Positions 13,701-28,000 of a stretch of DNA of 64,000 bases are shown here, piece after piece (within the stretch, counting starts at the first letter, position 1; every line of letters begins with the position of its first letter). The notes under the pieces are model-generated. The model ran no database searches and was not told the origin of the DNA. It saw nothing but the letters and a program-made list of their open reading frames with translations. The stretch is from Heterobilharzia americana (lineage: Eukaryota > Platyhelminthes > Trematoda > Strigeidida > Schistosomatidae). The stretch covers positions 112,248,741-112,312,740 of the forward strand of contig OX104127.1 of the NCBI GenBank assembly GCA_944470555.2, read 5' to 3'. Position numbers and translations under genes: made by a program.

Positions 13701-16700
13701 CATCACTGAGCTTCCCACTGTGAATTATTGGCTGGCATGTGGCGTCTTCATATAGTTGTTGAATGAGGCTGATAAAGGTTCGCGGAATTCGTAGTATTGA
13801 AGCAGTTTCCAAATTACCTCTCGGTCAACGCTGTCGAACGCCGGCCTTCTCAAAGTCGACAAAGTTGAGGTGTAGTTGAGTTGATCGCCATTCTAAACCC
13901 TGTCCCATGATGATACAAAGCGTTGCAATTTGATCCGCACATGATTTGTACTTCCTTAATCCAGCCAGCCAGCCAGCCAGCCTGTTCCGGTCGTAGTTTT
14001 GAATACAGCGCATCCTTTAGTCTCTCCACGATGATGCGGCTTAATATTTTGCTTGCATTGGGTGGACAGGAGAGTGATTCCGTGCCAGTTCTTGCAAACA
14101 CTGAGGTCTCCCTTCTTTGGCAGTTTGACAAGGTGACCCTTCTTCCAATCAATGTGCAGGTACCTTCTCTTCCTTCCACACCTTCTGCAATAGTGGTGTG
14201 AGCATGTCCACTGTTGTCTCTCCGTCTATTTTCAGTGCTTCTGGTGGGATCCCGTCTGGTCCTGCTGCTTTCTCGCATTTCAGTAGCTTTATGACGTTCA
14301 GGAGTTCCATTTTTGTTGGAGGATTTATGTTCACTTGTAGTTCTGTGGCCGGGCTGTAGGTGGTATTTCTGGACGAAGTGCAGGTGGTGGTCGATTCAAG
14401 AGCTTCTTGAGGTGGTCGGCCCATTGTTTCCTCTGTTTCTCTTCTTTCGTAATTAAATTTCCGTCATCATCTTTTAATGGTTTCATCTGCGTTGATCTCT
14501 TCCCAGATAGTAACCTAGTTATTTGATACAATGTTGTCAGGTCTCTCCTACATGCAGCCTGTTCTGCTTCACTTGCCAGTGTTTCGTAGAAGTGTCTTTT
14601 GTCTTTGCGTGCACTCTTCTTCACTTCTTTGTCCAGTGTTTTATGCATTGTGCTCAGTTCCTCTTGTCGTTGAGCATCCTTGCACTGGTTCATCATCTGC
14701 TTCACCATCCTCCTCTCCACTATCAGCTTCCAGGTATCCGTCGAGATCCATTCCTTATCTTCTTTCTTCTTCCTTCCTAATACTGTTGTGCAGGTTTCTT
14801 TCCACATAGATTTCAAAGACTTCCAGTGTTCTTCCACACAGTTTTCTTCAGGGATGTTCCTCTACATCTCCCATTTTGTCTTGATGGCTGACTGATGTGA
14901 AGATTTCCTTTGTAGTTTTTCCCTTCAGTTTCCGAGTGTTGTACTTGAACTGCGGTCTATCACCAGCTTCTTTGAAGGCTTTTAACTTGATTTGGAAGGT
15001 TTCTTGCACTAGACAGTGGTGTGAACCTACATCTGCTCCTCTTCTTGCCCTTGTGTCAAGTAGACTGCGTCTCCATTTTCCTGAGATTGAGATAAAGTCG
15101 ATTTGATTTTTAGTGTGTCCTGGTGTCTGGTGAAATCCATGTCGCTTTGTGGATATCCTTGTGCTTGAACACACTGCCTTACTCCAATTACCAAATCGTT
15201 GAATGCGCAGAATTCTGCAAACAATTCTCCATTCTCATTCATTTCACCTAGCGCCTCTCGACCCATGGTTAGTTGTCTTCCTGTGTTGTCCCTCCCCCTC
15301 CCAGTTTGGCATTCATGTCGCCCATTAGAATTTTGACATGGTCAACTGGAGTGGGTTCTTGTCCAGTGTTGATTGAAGTTGTCTGTAGAAATCCTCCTTT
15401 TTCTCTTGCTCTGCATTATTTGTAGGTGCATAACATTGTATGATTGTGACCTTCCTTCCTTTTGAGTTGAATCTTGCTGTCATGATCCTGGAGGAGATTG
15501 GTTCCCACTGCATGAGAGCCTTCGATGCTCTTGAGGACATCATGATAGCCACTCCCTCAGTGTGCTCGTGGTTGGCGTCTGGGTGACAGTTTCGGAGTAG
15601 ATTATTGATTCTCCAGTTGACAGTTTGGAGAGTCCACTCCCATTCCATCTGCTTTCGCAAATCCCAAGCACTTCGATGTGATACCTTCTCATCTCATTAG
15701 CAATCTGGGCTGCCTTGTTGGGTTCAAACATCGTGCGGACATTCCATGTCCCCACGTTTACTTTCGCTTTCATGGAGAGAATATACATCGGCCAATTGGC
15801 TTCCTGAAGGCTTTCACCAACTGGCGTCATTTCGCCTCCGATTCCAGCGAGGAATAATTTTGTTTCTATTTTTCATATTTTCTTTGTGCTTTGGAGTTTC
15901 TTTAGCGGTTGGACTTGTTTTCCGAGGTAGGGTTGCTAGTTCTATGCCCAACCTTCCCTCTTTATCCGGGCTTAGGACCGGCTATTAATTAGTGAACTAG
16001 TTAACCAGACGGGGTCTTAGTAATAACTACTTAAAAAACAGAACGAAAATGTTGTATTATTCAGGTAAAATAACCAAAGTATATAATGATGCATCGTGGC
16101 TAGCAGTGGAATCCAGGATGCGTATTTCTTCCTATTTGGGACTTGTCAGCTGGATCTACCTGCTTTCCAGTGAGTTATATTGTTCTTACTGTGACTCGGG
16201 AGTGATCGCTTCAAACGCCAGCGCGTAATCCACTACACTACCGAGCCCCGATAGATCAATTCGGTCGAAGCAACGACGGTATCATATAAAAACAATTATG
16301 CTCTAGTTATACCCGTCGCACAAGACGTGGCTATCGTGGCTCAGTGGTGTAGTGGATAACACCCTGGCGTCTGGAGTGATCGTTCCCGAGTCCGAATCCC
16401 GGTGGTAACAACACTCACTGGGAAGCACGTACATCCAGCCGACGAATCCCAAATAGGATGAAATGCGCATTCTGGATTCCACTGCTAGCCACGATCCATC
16501 ATTAATATAGTTAGAACGCAGGCAATATCGAGGCATACACACAGGAGCCTATATGCCAATAGACACCGATCTTGATTATGCAAATAGTTGAGTGAGTATT
16601 TCTTTTCCCTACCACTTATAATGTACTCATTTCTTTTTAGTGAAAATACTACCCATATGTTTAAGAAACTACTTATAGTCTAGTGAATAATGGAATACAG

Positions 16701-19700
16701 TTTGGTAGGAGTAAATTAAATATGGAGATTTAGAATTTGAATGATCTAGGAAATGTTATAACATTGTGATTTTATGAAGTTAAATCATAAAAGCACCGAA
16801 TATGTTCATATTTTGCAAAGAAGTTATAACCATAAAACTGAAAACAATTCAATGAGTTAAAATCAGTAAGTAGGTGACTAAGATAAACAACTATGTAATT
16901 AACATGAAACAAGAGCAAATCACATTCACTACTAAAATGATGAGTTGACCACACTATCGTTTTGTACAGAACTCAAGTGTTCGATAAGCTCAACGACGCT
17001 TTACTCAACATTAAATTTACAATAGAATAAGCATGACAATGAGTAACATTTAAAAAAACTAACTATATTTTCCTGCTGCATTTTTAACGTGTGGATCGAT
17101 ACAGACAAATAAACCGAAATAATAGGAAATTATTTATAGTTTTCAGTACACAGAAATTAGTTGAAAAAATATTAAGAAAACCTGGCATGAAGTAAATTTA
17201 AAGTCATTTTTCATAAGAAGTTGGTAAACAATTGAAAAACAAGAAGGAATAAAAAACTAATTCATCTTACTACTATTCATTGATATTTACAATTTCTTAT
17301 TGTTACGTCAGTGAGCTGGAAGTACATCCAACTGACTAGTCTCAAATAGGACGAAATGCATACACTGTATTCCGTTGCAATCCACTACCAAATAAATTAT
17401 TAAGGTCTAGTCTATAACTTTCCAGCAATGTACAAAATTAAAATGAAATGGATCTTTGAACTTAAGGCATCAATAAAAAATAACATTCAGTATAATCATT
17501 GAACATCGTCTTTTAATACGGAGACTGTATTAAACTTAGAATAAAACGAAACATTCGGCTAGTGTCACGCTAATTATAATTTATAATCAAAAATTTATTC
17601 ATTTCAATCAGTTATCCACAAAATATTAAACAGAATAAACAAAATTTGCTAGAATATTTTTCTGAAGTTTGAATTAACTTTTGATGCTAGTTAGTTATAC
17701 CCTCAGTTTCTGAATGTAAAACAACAATGATGTAAGTGATCAATTCTGAATCAATCAATTTTCCAAATACTTAGTATTTTACTATTTTACAGATATCCCA
17801 AGGCAAGATTAAACTGGAAGGTATCAATTTTGAGCGAAATAGTTTCATATGCACATAATCTTTCCAGGCGTCATACACATTTTGCAAGAAAAGAAAAACC
17901 AATCTGAGTATTGAAGGTTAATTGAGACAAATGTTGATCTCATGAAGAGCTATAAAAACTTATCCAAGAAATATCACCAGGCACTCGATACTCCCTTTTA
18001 TATAATAGTAAATTCATTGCTGAAAGAGTGTCTAGTTGTTACTATATGACAATGACAAGCAGGAGGTCAGATGGTAATGGCTTGCAAAATCCACATCACC
18101 AACTCAAAACTCTATAAGAAATGATGTCCGAAGACTAGACGAGTGGCTAACCAAAGGAATTATAGTTTGAGAAAGCTACGAGTTTATATATAGTATACTT
18201 AATTCATTAAAAATACGACTAAGATACGTTTGAGTTGGTGAGCTAACAGTATCTGACGTCTACTATATACCTAATCACCTTAGATGGACAGTAGTCAAGC
18301 GTTAAGCTTAGCCATCTTATAATTATTTTGAAATATTAACCAAAGGTCAAATTTGACTTATAACAAAACGCATGATAAACTTTGAACTCAAAACGTTTTA
18401 AAGAATAACTCCCTTTCATAAGATAACAGTGAGTACAAACCTCAACTATCGGAATGAAACTAAAATACAGTTTCGATATAGTGTCTCTTATTATAGACAA
18501 CTGAACACCAGTCTGACAACCGAGGAGCTACGATTCGGAATCATTTCATAATCAGTATATTAGTTTGAAATTCAGTGACTCTTTAAGTTGAAGGAAATGT
18601 TCTGCAAATAAGTATAAGAGGATGCCGTATACGTAGAAATAAATGCAGCGTAAGGTATCTTCATATTCACCATTTAAAACTTCAATTAAGAATAGCTTCG
18701 TAAATAAAAAATTTTTTCATATATGGATTCTTCATGAGCTTTTTTTAATTTCTTAGTAATACACTTTGAAATCCGTTTGTGTGAAACTAACCTTTTCTGG
18801 TAACATCTTCTTCGTCAGTTTTTCTGGCTAGAGAAATAAAAAATTTCAATGAAATATTATTTTGAACTGGTGTTTCAATTAATATCTCTATATAAATTAG
18901 GCTGAATAGTATCTAGCAGGACCAGATGGAATCCCACCAGAAGCACTGAAAATAGACGGAGAGACAACAGTGGACATGCTCACACCACTATTGCAGAAGG
19001 TGTGGAAGGAAGAGAAGGTACCTGCACATTGATTGGAAGAAGGGTCACCTTGTCAAACTGCCAAAGAAGGGAGACCTCAGTGTTTGCAAGAACTGGCACG
19101 GAATCACTCTCCTGTCCACCCAATGCAAGCAAAATATTAAGCCGCATCATCGTGGAGAGACTAAAGGATGCGCTGTATTCAAAACTACGACCGGAACAGG
19201 CTGGCTGGCTGGCTGGCTGGATTAAGGAAGTACAAATCATGTGCGGATCAAATTGCAACGCTTTGTATCATCATGGGACAGGGTTTAGAATGGCGATCAA
19301 CTCAACTACACCTCAACTTTGTCGACTTTGAGAAGGCCGGCGTTCGACAGCGTTGACCGAGAGGTAATTTGGAAACTGCTTCAATACTACGAATTCCGCG
19401 AACCTTTATCAGCCTCATTCAACAACTATATGAAGACGCCACATGCCAGCCAATAATTCACAGTGGGAAGCTCAGTGATGCTTTTGAAGTGAAGACAGGA
19501 GTAAAACAAGGCTGTTGACCATTGCCCATGATATTCCTGATTGTGATGGACTGGACTGGATCACGCAGCAAACTGTGAGAAGAGGGGGATACGCTGGACC
19601 AAGGAAAAGATACTAGAAGATTTGGATTTCGGTGATGACTTGTGTCTAATGTCTTGTCGCACAAACTGGAAGATCAACAGGTGAAAAGTAACAAGTTGTT

Positions 19701-22700
19701 AGAAGAGGTGAGGCAGGGCAGCGAATGAAGACGGGACTTCAAGTGAATATGGAGAAGACAGAGGTGATGATGATACCCAACCAACACCATCACTACCAAC
19801 AACAACAAGCTCGAATCACCATCAAAGGGAGAAACTTAGAGGAAGTTGCCTCCTTCACCTACCTAGGCAGCACTGTTTCAACTACAGACAGGATAGGCAC
19901 AGACGAGGACGTCAAAGCAGCCAGGATCGGAAAGACAGCAAGACAGGCCTTCCCACATTAACCTGAAAGCAGTGTGGAGATCTTCTGCACTCCACCAAAC
20001 ATTAGGCATGAACACGGTTCGGATTTTCAACACCAACGTCAAGTCAGTGCTTCTGTATGGTTCCGAGACTTGGCGCGTTACGAAAGTGATTTCCAACAAA
20101 CTACAGACATTCGTCAACAGCTGCCGCATACGCTGGCTCGTTAATGAAGGTCAGATGGATTACCAGAATAATAGGAATAAGCAACAAGGAGCTCTGGCAA
20201 CGAACCAACGAAGCAAGAACCTATCACCCAACAAATATGCTGTAGAAGAAAGTGTAGATGGATTGGGCATACACTGAGAAGGCCCACTGGGGACATCACG
20301 CTCCAAGCCAGGCACTTGGTTGGAATCGCGATGGGAAGCGACGAGTTGGGCGTCTGAGGTGAGGGTGACATGGAGGAGATCGTGCGAGGAGGAAATGAGA
20401 GCTTGTGGGCTGTTGTGGAGCCAGGTTGGAAAGATTTCAGAGAACAGATTTCACTGGAGACGTGCTAGTGAAGCCCTATGTTCCACTAGGAACCCAAGGG
20501 ACAAATAATAATAATAACATTTGTCAAATAAAGTTATCCTTGCATTCACAAGTCCGCTTTAGTTTTTTGACATTTTCATGGCTCATTAAGCAGTTGTTAT
20601 TGTATTCAATCCCAGTGTTCTAGTGCATTGAGTATTATTAATACCTACGTGTTATTTCACCTGGACACTTCACTCATTTTCACATGTTAAAATGAATGCG
20701 TAGTGTCAAGTATGAAAAAAACAGCTTGCTTTCATTTATCTCCTAAAACACGTATTCATAGAGAGAAATATCCTACACAACTTATTTTGGCCATCTAATT
20801 GACTGAAAATTCATAATTTAAGCATTTTTACACAAATAAGGGCAGTAGAGAAGCCACATCATTAACGAGCAAGATTTGACAAAAATGTAACGTGTCATAA
20901 AAATGTATTGCATTTACCACTGTTAAAAACTAACCTTTATCAGTTTTCATTCCTTCACTCAATGTATCTTGAGGAAAAACGGTTTAAAAAAAGTGATTTA
21001 TTATGAGATGATTACTCATTAGTGCACAAATGATAAAATGTTTTAACAACGCAAAGTACACTAACGCTAAAATGATAAAAGAAAATCGAAAGAAATTTGA
21101 CTAATCTAGAAGTGGAAGCTCTAGATAGCCATTTGAAATGATAACAATATGGGAATTAAATTTTGAGGGGGTTGTGGAGATTTGGAAATATTTCAAGTTG
21201 TTATTCATCGAAGACTGACATCAGTTGGAGGAACAAAGGATACCTGGAGGAGGATACCTGAGGAGTCCCATACTAGGACGAAACAGCTGTCCAGTGCTCC
21301 CAGGTATCCTTTGTTCCTCCAACTGATGTCAGTCTTCGATGAATAACAACTTGAAATATGGGAATTGCTAAATCGGATAAAGATAATTTATCAATGATGT
21401 GGGACAGATACGATTACATCAGAAAAGGAAATCGGTATATACAAACAGGATCACACTAACAAATAAAAACAGCCCAGTCGGAAATATTTTGAATAGCATA
21501 AAAAATCTTTCGTTGACCTTTTGTGTCGAATGAAGTCATTTCTAGGAGAGTCTAAATCATTTAATTTAATTCTTTAGATAAATAATCCCATGAGTATATA
21601 TGGTACTTTGAAGATGTTACAAGTCAGCTAGATTGATGAACTCTTGCGAACTTAGACAAAAATGAGATAACTCGAAGCCATTAGATGATAGAAAAATGGT
21701 TGATTATGATGCAACCAATCTATACAGTAATGTGCCAATTAATATGGTTTTAGAGTTAGTTAGTAATGAGGTGATCTCTGATCAGGAACACAAACTCATA
21801 ACCCAGGTGAGAAGTCATTACTGGAGTACAATTATGATTGACTTCTACAATTTTAAGGCTTCAAAGAAAAAGTATATAAATAAATACAAAATAGGTTAAG
21901 ATAGAATCAATGATATCCCCAATAGTGTCAGACATATTTTTGGATATTTGTGGATAAACAACGCTGAAAATATTTAATCCCTCTCCTAAAATATGCTAAA
22001 GATACGTATATGATATATTTACGGTGTTGAGGTCACGGGATATTAACAGATTTTTGACATGCAAATTCAGTTACAGATGTAATTCAGTTTACTTGTAAAT
22101 TGGAGCGCGATTAGGGAGAACTAGACATGCGACAGTGCAGAATGAAAAGGAGATGAGATCGATTTTCAGATATTAGTATCGACGAAAACCTACGCACTTC
22201 AATCGACACTTTGACTTCAGGTCATCTAATCTCATCTCAGTTGAAATGGGTGCACTGAAATGTCTAAATAAGAGTAGAATATCAAGGTAGTAAGACAGGA
22301 AATCCTCTATAGGGAACAAGAAATATAAAACAAATTTCGGTACTCAGTAATTATCCCTGGAGAGTGGTACAGAAATGTATACGAAACTGTGATAAAGAGA
22401 TGAGGAGCCCAGACACAAGTGATATAAATACAAATAATGGCAACACCAAGAAATGAGAGTTCAAAACCTCTAAGTTGTTACCGTATAAGGAAGGTACCTT
22501 AGAAAGTTTATACAGGATTCTTAGCAAAGCTGGGATTAAGGTGGCATTTAAGCCTACAAACTTACTAAGAAACAAGCTTTGCAGGTTAAATAATCTTATA
22601 GAGCTCACTAGACAGAATAATTTTGCTTGTCAGATCCTATGCAACGATTGTAAGGTCGAATGTATGGGTCACATTAGTCGAGCAGGAATGATTGTAATAA

Positions 22701-25004
22701 AAGAGCGCGAAAGCTTGACAAAACCTCGAATAATAGAGCCTAGTAAGGTAAGAAATCTAGAGAAAAGCGTAGCTGTCGTGATACATCTAACCACAGATAA
22801 GCTCTGTCTTCATGGGATGGAGGAAAAAATAACTTAGTGGGGTCGAGGAAGAGATTACTAGTTGAAGCTTTGTTTGTCAAATCAACACCAAACATATGCA
22901 ATAGGAATAGTTCAACATTTATTCCAGATACATTAAGACGAGCGATGAGGGCCTTTGAAGTATTTGAATTTCGCCCAGTCGGTGAACTTTAAAGACAATT
23001 ATCAAGGATTTGAAGGACTTGACTCTATAAGGTATTCGTAGAGGCAGGGTGCTGCTGTCTTACAATCGCCTTTCAACAACTAAACTATTACATATTCTGA
23101 ACTGCCCACAACTTCTATGCACATTCACGAACGGATAAGTTTTCCTGCTGGTTTTAAATACTCGATTGTCTTTACTTGCTGATCTGTTGTTACACTACTG
23201 TATTACTTCTGTATTTTAAATATCTTATCTCAAATCTGTATTATATGAAAAATTATGGAGTTCATACAAAGATTTACTTCTTTCAGTGTATGAGATAAAA
23301 ATGACACCAGAAAATGAAACTAATAAGTTCTGCTGTAACATTTTTTGGAAACAAAAATGTGTACATTATGACAGGTAGTTTGCTTGATACGTGTGATAAT
23401 GGTCCCACCACAAAAGCTGCATGGTCTTTACCACTGGTCAACATAAATAACTGACAATGGCTCATATTAATCAGTATTGCCTATAAGTCGAAGTAAGAGA
23501 ATTTAGATAGTCAATGACAGTTTTTAATATACTAGCTAACTTCAGATACAGAGAAATTAACTTACTTCAGTGGACCAGTAAATATCGATAATATACGAAT
23601 GTATACAACTTTTTAATGGCACAATATAACTAGTAATTAGTTTTAGCTGAAGACAGAATGTATTTCTTTGTAATTTGCTATATGCTTTCTTCTTATCATG
23701 AATCATTATTATTTTGATAGTGCCTATCATTCTCGGAACTTGAATTTTTACTGGTAGGAATTTTTATTTTAATTTAGTAGTCATTTTCGGTTCACTTGCA
23801 ATTCTTCATCAAGTTGCAAATATATTTAACACTATATTAAATAGTACCGTGACTAAAAAGAGTGAGTATAAGACCTAAAGTATTATTCGCATAATCAGTA
23901 CTATCTTTAGGAGTAGATAAGTCAACCGAAGATGAGAAAAGAGTTTTGGATACAATTAACTGTGCATAGTCATGTTAAGACGATGCATTTGAAACGTAAT
24001 CCAGTAAATATTACTGTTCCACTGTGTGACAAACCTAATAAATCAACTGAAATGGAATTACTTTCTACTACAGTGCCCAAATTTTTCGTATTAACACTGT
24101 TGCTAGTTAAAAACGAGCAATTCTGTCAATAATTCCCTAGAGGTTGCATTATAATAACTTGATTTCATAATAGAGCCTGTATATAGGAGATGAAGACCAG
24201 TCTTGGAAGTCATAACTTAGGAATTTTCGTCGTTGATTGAACCGAATTTGTCAGCCACTATTGGGTTCAAGTCTTAGTGTGCAGAAAGTTGATGGGTTCC
24301 AAATGGGACCAAACGTGAGTCCTGGATTCCACTGCTAGCCACAATCCACCACTAATATCAGAGATGAAGACCACTTTGTGTAACACAAAATATCGCAGCC
24401 ATGGATAAATAACCTACATATCCAGCTTTGACAATCATTTTAACCTAATTGTTGAGAGCAACTTTTATATTTAATGTTAATATGAGTCACGTTAGACTAC
24501 AGAATTCCCAGATTTCGCTGACAGACTAATAAACTGTAAGCGGCATCATCGATTATGAATAAATAACCCTATCATGACTTCCAAAAACTTTTCAACTTAC
24601 GACTTTTTTCACTGGTTCCAAGATTATCAAATAATAGTTCTTGAATGCGCTTAACATGTTCTTCATTGGAAGCGCCATGCACTGCATTGCGAAGAATATC
24701 TCTACCATAAATTGCTCGTATACTGCAATGTAGGGGGAAATGTTTTTACTTTCACAAAAACATCATGTATTACTTTTGCCTAAACTGTTGGAAAGTAAAA
24801 CGAAGTGTATTACAAAATTAAACGCCTTATTCAAAAACGCCATTAGAACACCTCCCATTACGTTTTTTTAAGCAAATATAAACGACTAGGTGGAGAATGA
24901 AATTCCAGATAAAACTTTGCATTATGAAACAACTAACTGGGAAAGATATTAACGCTGATTACTTCTGAACGAGATCAGGTTGTTCAACGTAGATATCACA
25001 CTTC

Positions 25005-25070
<66 letters not shown>

Positions 25071-28000
25071 GGTGAAAATACCAACAGGCATGAGACCTAG
25101 GTCTAGAGCTTTTCGCTGATTAACTCATAACATCAAACACGGAAATAGAGTGACCAAAGTATTTTGTCACTTTACAAAAGATCCTCGATAGACTTTGATC
25201 AGTTGTAAGCGTCAGAAACTAGACAGCTACATAGCCTGCTATCTACTGACAAATCTGGGAATCAGCAGTTATCAGCACTGGTGAATAGTTATTTTAAGTC
25301 GAAATATGATACTTTATCATATTCTATTCTTACATACAGTTGGAAAGTAAACAAATCAGTAAATGGAGTTAGCCAGAAAGATAGAATGTGTAAAAAAGAT
25401 GTAGAGTAGACTTCACCAAAAACTGCTTCTAACACTCTGGTCATCTTTGGTGTTGTTGTTGAATAAGCAGGCACGATGACAAACGTTGCAAAAAATGCAG
25501 TTGTTGAAAATGTGGGGAATCTTGATAGCGGAGGAAGATTTTTCAATTTAAGGAAGGGGATGAATTGAGGAAGACGAAAAATGAAACACAGTGAAACGCA
25601 CATCTTGAATTCCGCTGACAGCTACTATCCATCAATTATAACAAAATTGGAAATACCGGCAATATCGTGGCATCTGCCGCAAAAGCCAAAATCCCAGTAC
25701 TGGTCGATCAGTTCGGTTCAATCAGTGACGGAAATTTGCAAGCCATAACATCAAAACTATACCGTACCCTTCATACAAGGAGTAGCCACGGTGATTCAGT
25801 GTTCTAGTGGTTAATTAGCACTCTAGAGTTTGAAGAGACTTGGTTCGAGTAAAATCACTTACTGGGAGTCAGGTACATCCATATGAAGAGTCCCGAACAG
25901 GATGAAACGAGCGTCCCGGATTCCACTACTAGCTACTATCTATCAATCATGTCAAAATTGACGGCCAAATTCATAAAAAGTAACGAAGTAATCAAGATCT
26001 TGAATAAGATAGACAGTGAATACACATCTACTACTAGGATCAGTTTAGGGTTATGTCTTCGACAGTTTCTTATTATTTATGCCTACCATCTTATGAACTC
26101 CAAACAAGGAAACCGAGCTTCGAAAAGAGACCTAAAACAACACTTATTGGAGTCATATTTACGTTTGTACATTCGAATAATTCACTCAACGTAGTCATAA
26201 TAAAAACGAAATGACACACATATTCAATTCCAAATTTAGGCACAGTGTTTTGGTGGGAATGATATTTACAAATAAAGTCAACTTATTGGAGCTGAGGGGA
26301 ATATGACCAGTCTGTATTACTGTGTTAAATGTGAATGACCGATACAGAGTAACATGCATTCTTATTGTGTTAGTAAGGATTGTTTTTTGTGAAAAAAGTA
26401 AACTGCCGATGCTGAAATCTCTACAGCAGCTACAATAACCAGTACCTCAAAATTTCAGTCTATATAAATAAATAAAATACTGATCATTATAGGGAGGATA
26501 TTAGTATAATATGAAATAGTGGAAACAAAAACCAACATCTTAAACCATTGGTGACTGGTGTAATACTTCGTACAGCAGCTGCTCAATGAAGCCAGTTATT
26601 TTAACGTACTGATGTTTCTGACCTTCTGATTTGCAATAATGGTAATAAATTTATCTGTGTTTTTGGATTTTGTAATCAAATAGGCATTCAATTTATCCTT
26701 AATACTTTTGTGTAATTTTTGGTTGAATGCTCAAGTTGAAAGATTCGTTGATACTTTTACTTCAGCCATCGAGAAAACCAAAGAGTTTAAATGAATCAGG
26801 AATATTAGATTATTTTGAGTTGGTTTTTATCATGAACTGATATGAAAATCAACTTAAAATATCTTCAAATCCCTACAAACCCTAAATTCAATTCTAGATG
26901 GATTTTTGTTGAGTTTCTTCTCAATATCAAACTCTTTGTCTCGACATCAGTTATCTCCCATGGAAATAATCGTTTGTCAAATAGTCAAGATAATGGTGGA
27001 TACAGTCAAACCCAAGCATATAGATAATTACCAGAAACAGATGAAAATGGAGTACTGAGACAATTACTATTTTAGGGATAAAATGATGGATTTTTAGAAT
27101 AAACCAACAGCTGTATGTTCACGATTTCTCTTGTTCATAAGAAAAGTGGGCTTTCGGGCAAGCAGTCTGAAGAAGAGGAAGTGCTTTTGTAAACACAGTC
27201 ATTATTCAAGGGTAAGAATGGATAAAAAGCTTGAACCTCAAAAGAGATTTCTGGAAAACAGCAAAAACAAGTAGTAAAATTTGACGCTTTTCATTTTATG
27301 TACTTCAAGAGTACAGACTATAAGTTGGTCGTAGTCAGTACCAGTAAGACAATAGATCAGACAATGGAAAGGTTCAAGAAACTTCTGAGTAAATAAATAA
27401 CAGAAATAATTCATGCAACTTTTACTGAGAAAGGTGATGAGAAGTTTCCTAAGTAGATTTCAGCGCTGGACACTGACACTTTGAACTTTAATTTTAGGTC
27501 CATGTTTCTCTATCAGATAGACACACTAAACCAACCCATAACCTCTCTTACAAGTGCATTGCTTCAAGCTGCCACACTTCAAAGTAGTACACAAAGAACA
27601 ATTGAGTAGAAAAATACTCATATCAAAGTAGAAAAAGTTGTGTCAGAGAATAAACAATTTGACGATAACGGTTAGTGAAAATATTCAGGCTTTGGAAGAC
27701 ATTCAGGAGTGAATGCATCTGTACCATTGTGACAGATTCACAGCCATGCCACCAGCAGTCCTCAGCCACTGATTCCTATCGTCTCAGGGACCCTAACCAG
27801 GTAGTTTACATCGCCCCACATGGCTCACAGCAATAGTGTGAGACTTTATACACTGGTGGCACGTCTTGATCTGGCCACTCTGAAGCCTGTTCGAAGCTAG
27901 TCCTACTCCTTTTAGCAAGGAGGTAGGTGGTGGCTCGGCCTACGCACTACATGTCCAATCGATTTCAAAACAATCTGTTATCATATGCTTAAAGTTTTGA

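Noticed and set aside
13923..14201. 92-aa ORF, repeated at 18980-19258
   Set aside because: Opposite-strand shadow of the RTE reverse transcriptase in copies C and D.
16320..16400. tRNA gene
   Set aside because: It leads directly into the Sm-alpha-like hammerhead part and the cloverleaf is incomplete.
17050..17085. Possible 12-bp micro-exon on the minus strand before GTTAGT
   Set aside because: Ambiguous acceptor (CAGCAG) and too short to judge.
23545..23585. Strong-looking GTAAGT donor on the minus strand
   Set aside because: The only upstream acceptor gives 43 bp, which breaks the frame between exons 11 and 12.
25883..26194. 103-aa ORF
   Set aside because: The first third is SINE-derived and the rest has no recognisable motif.
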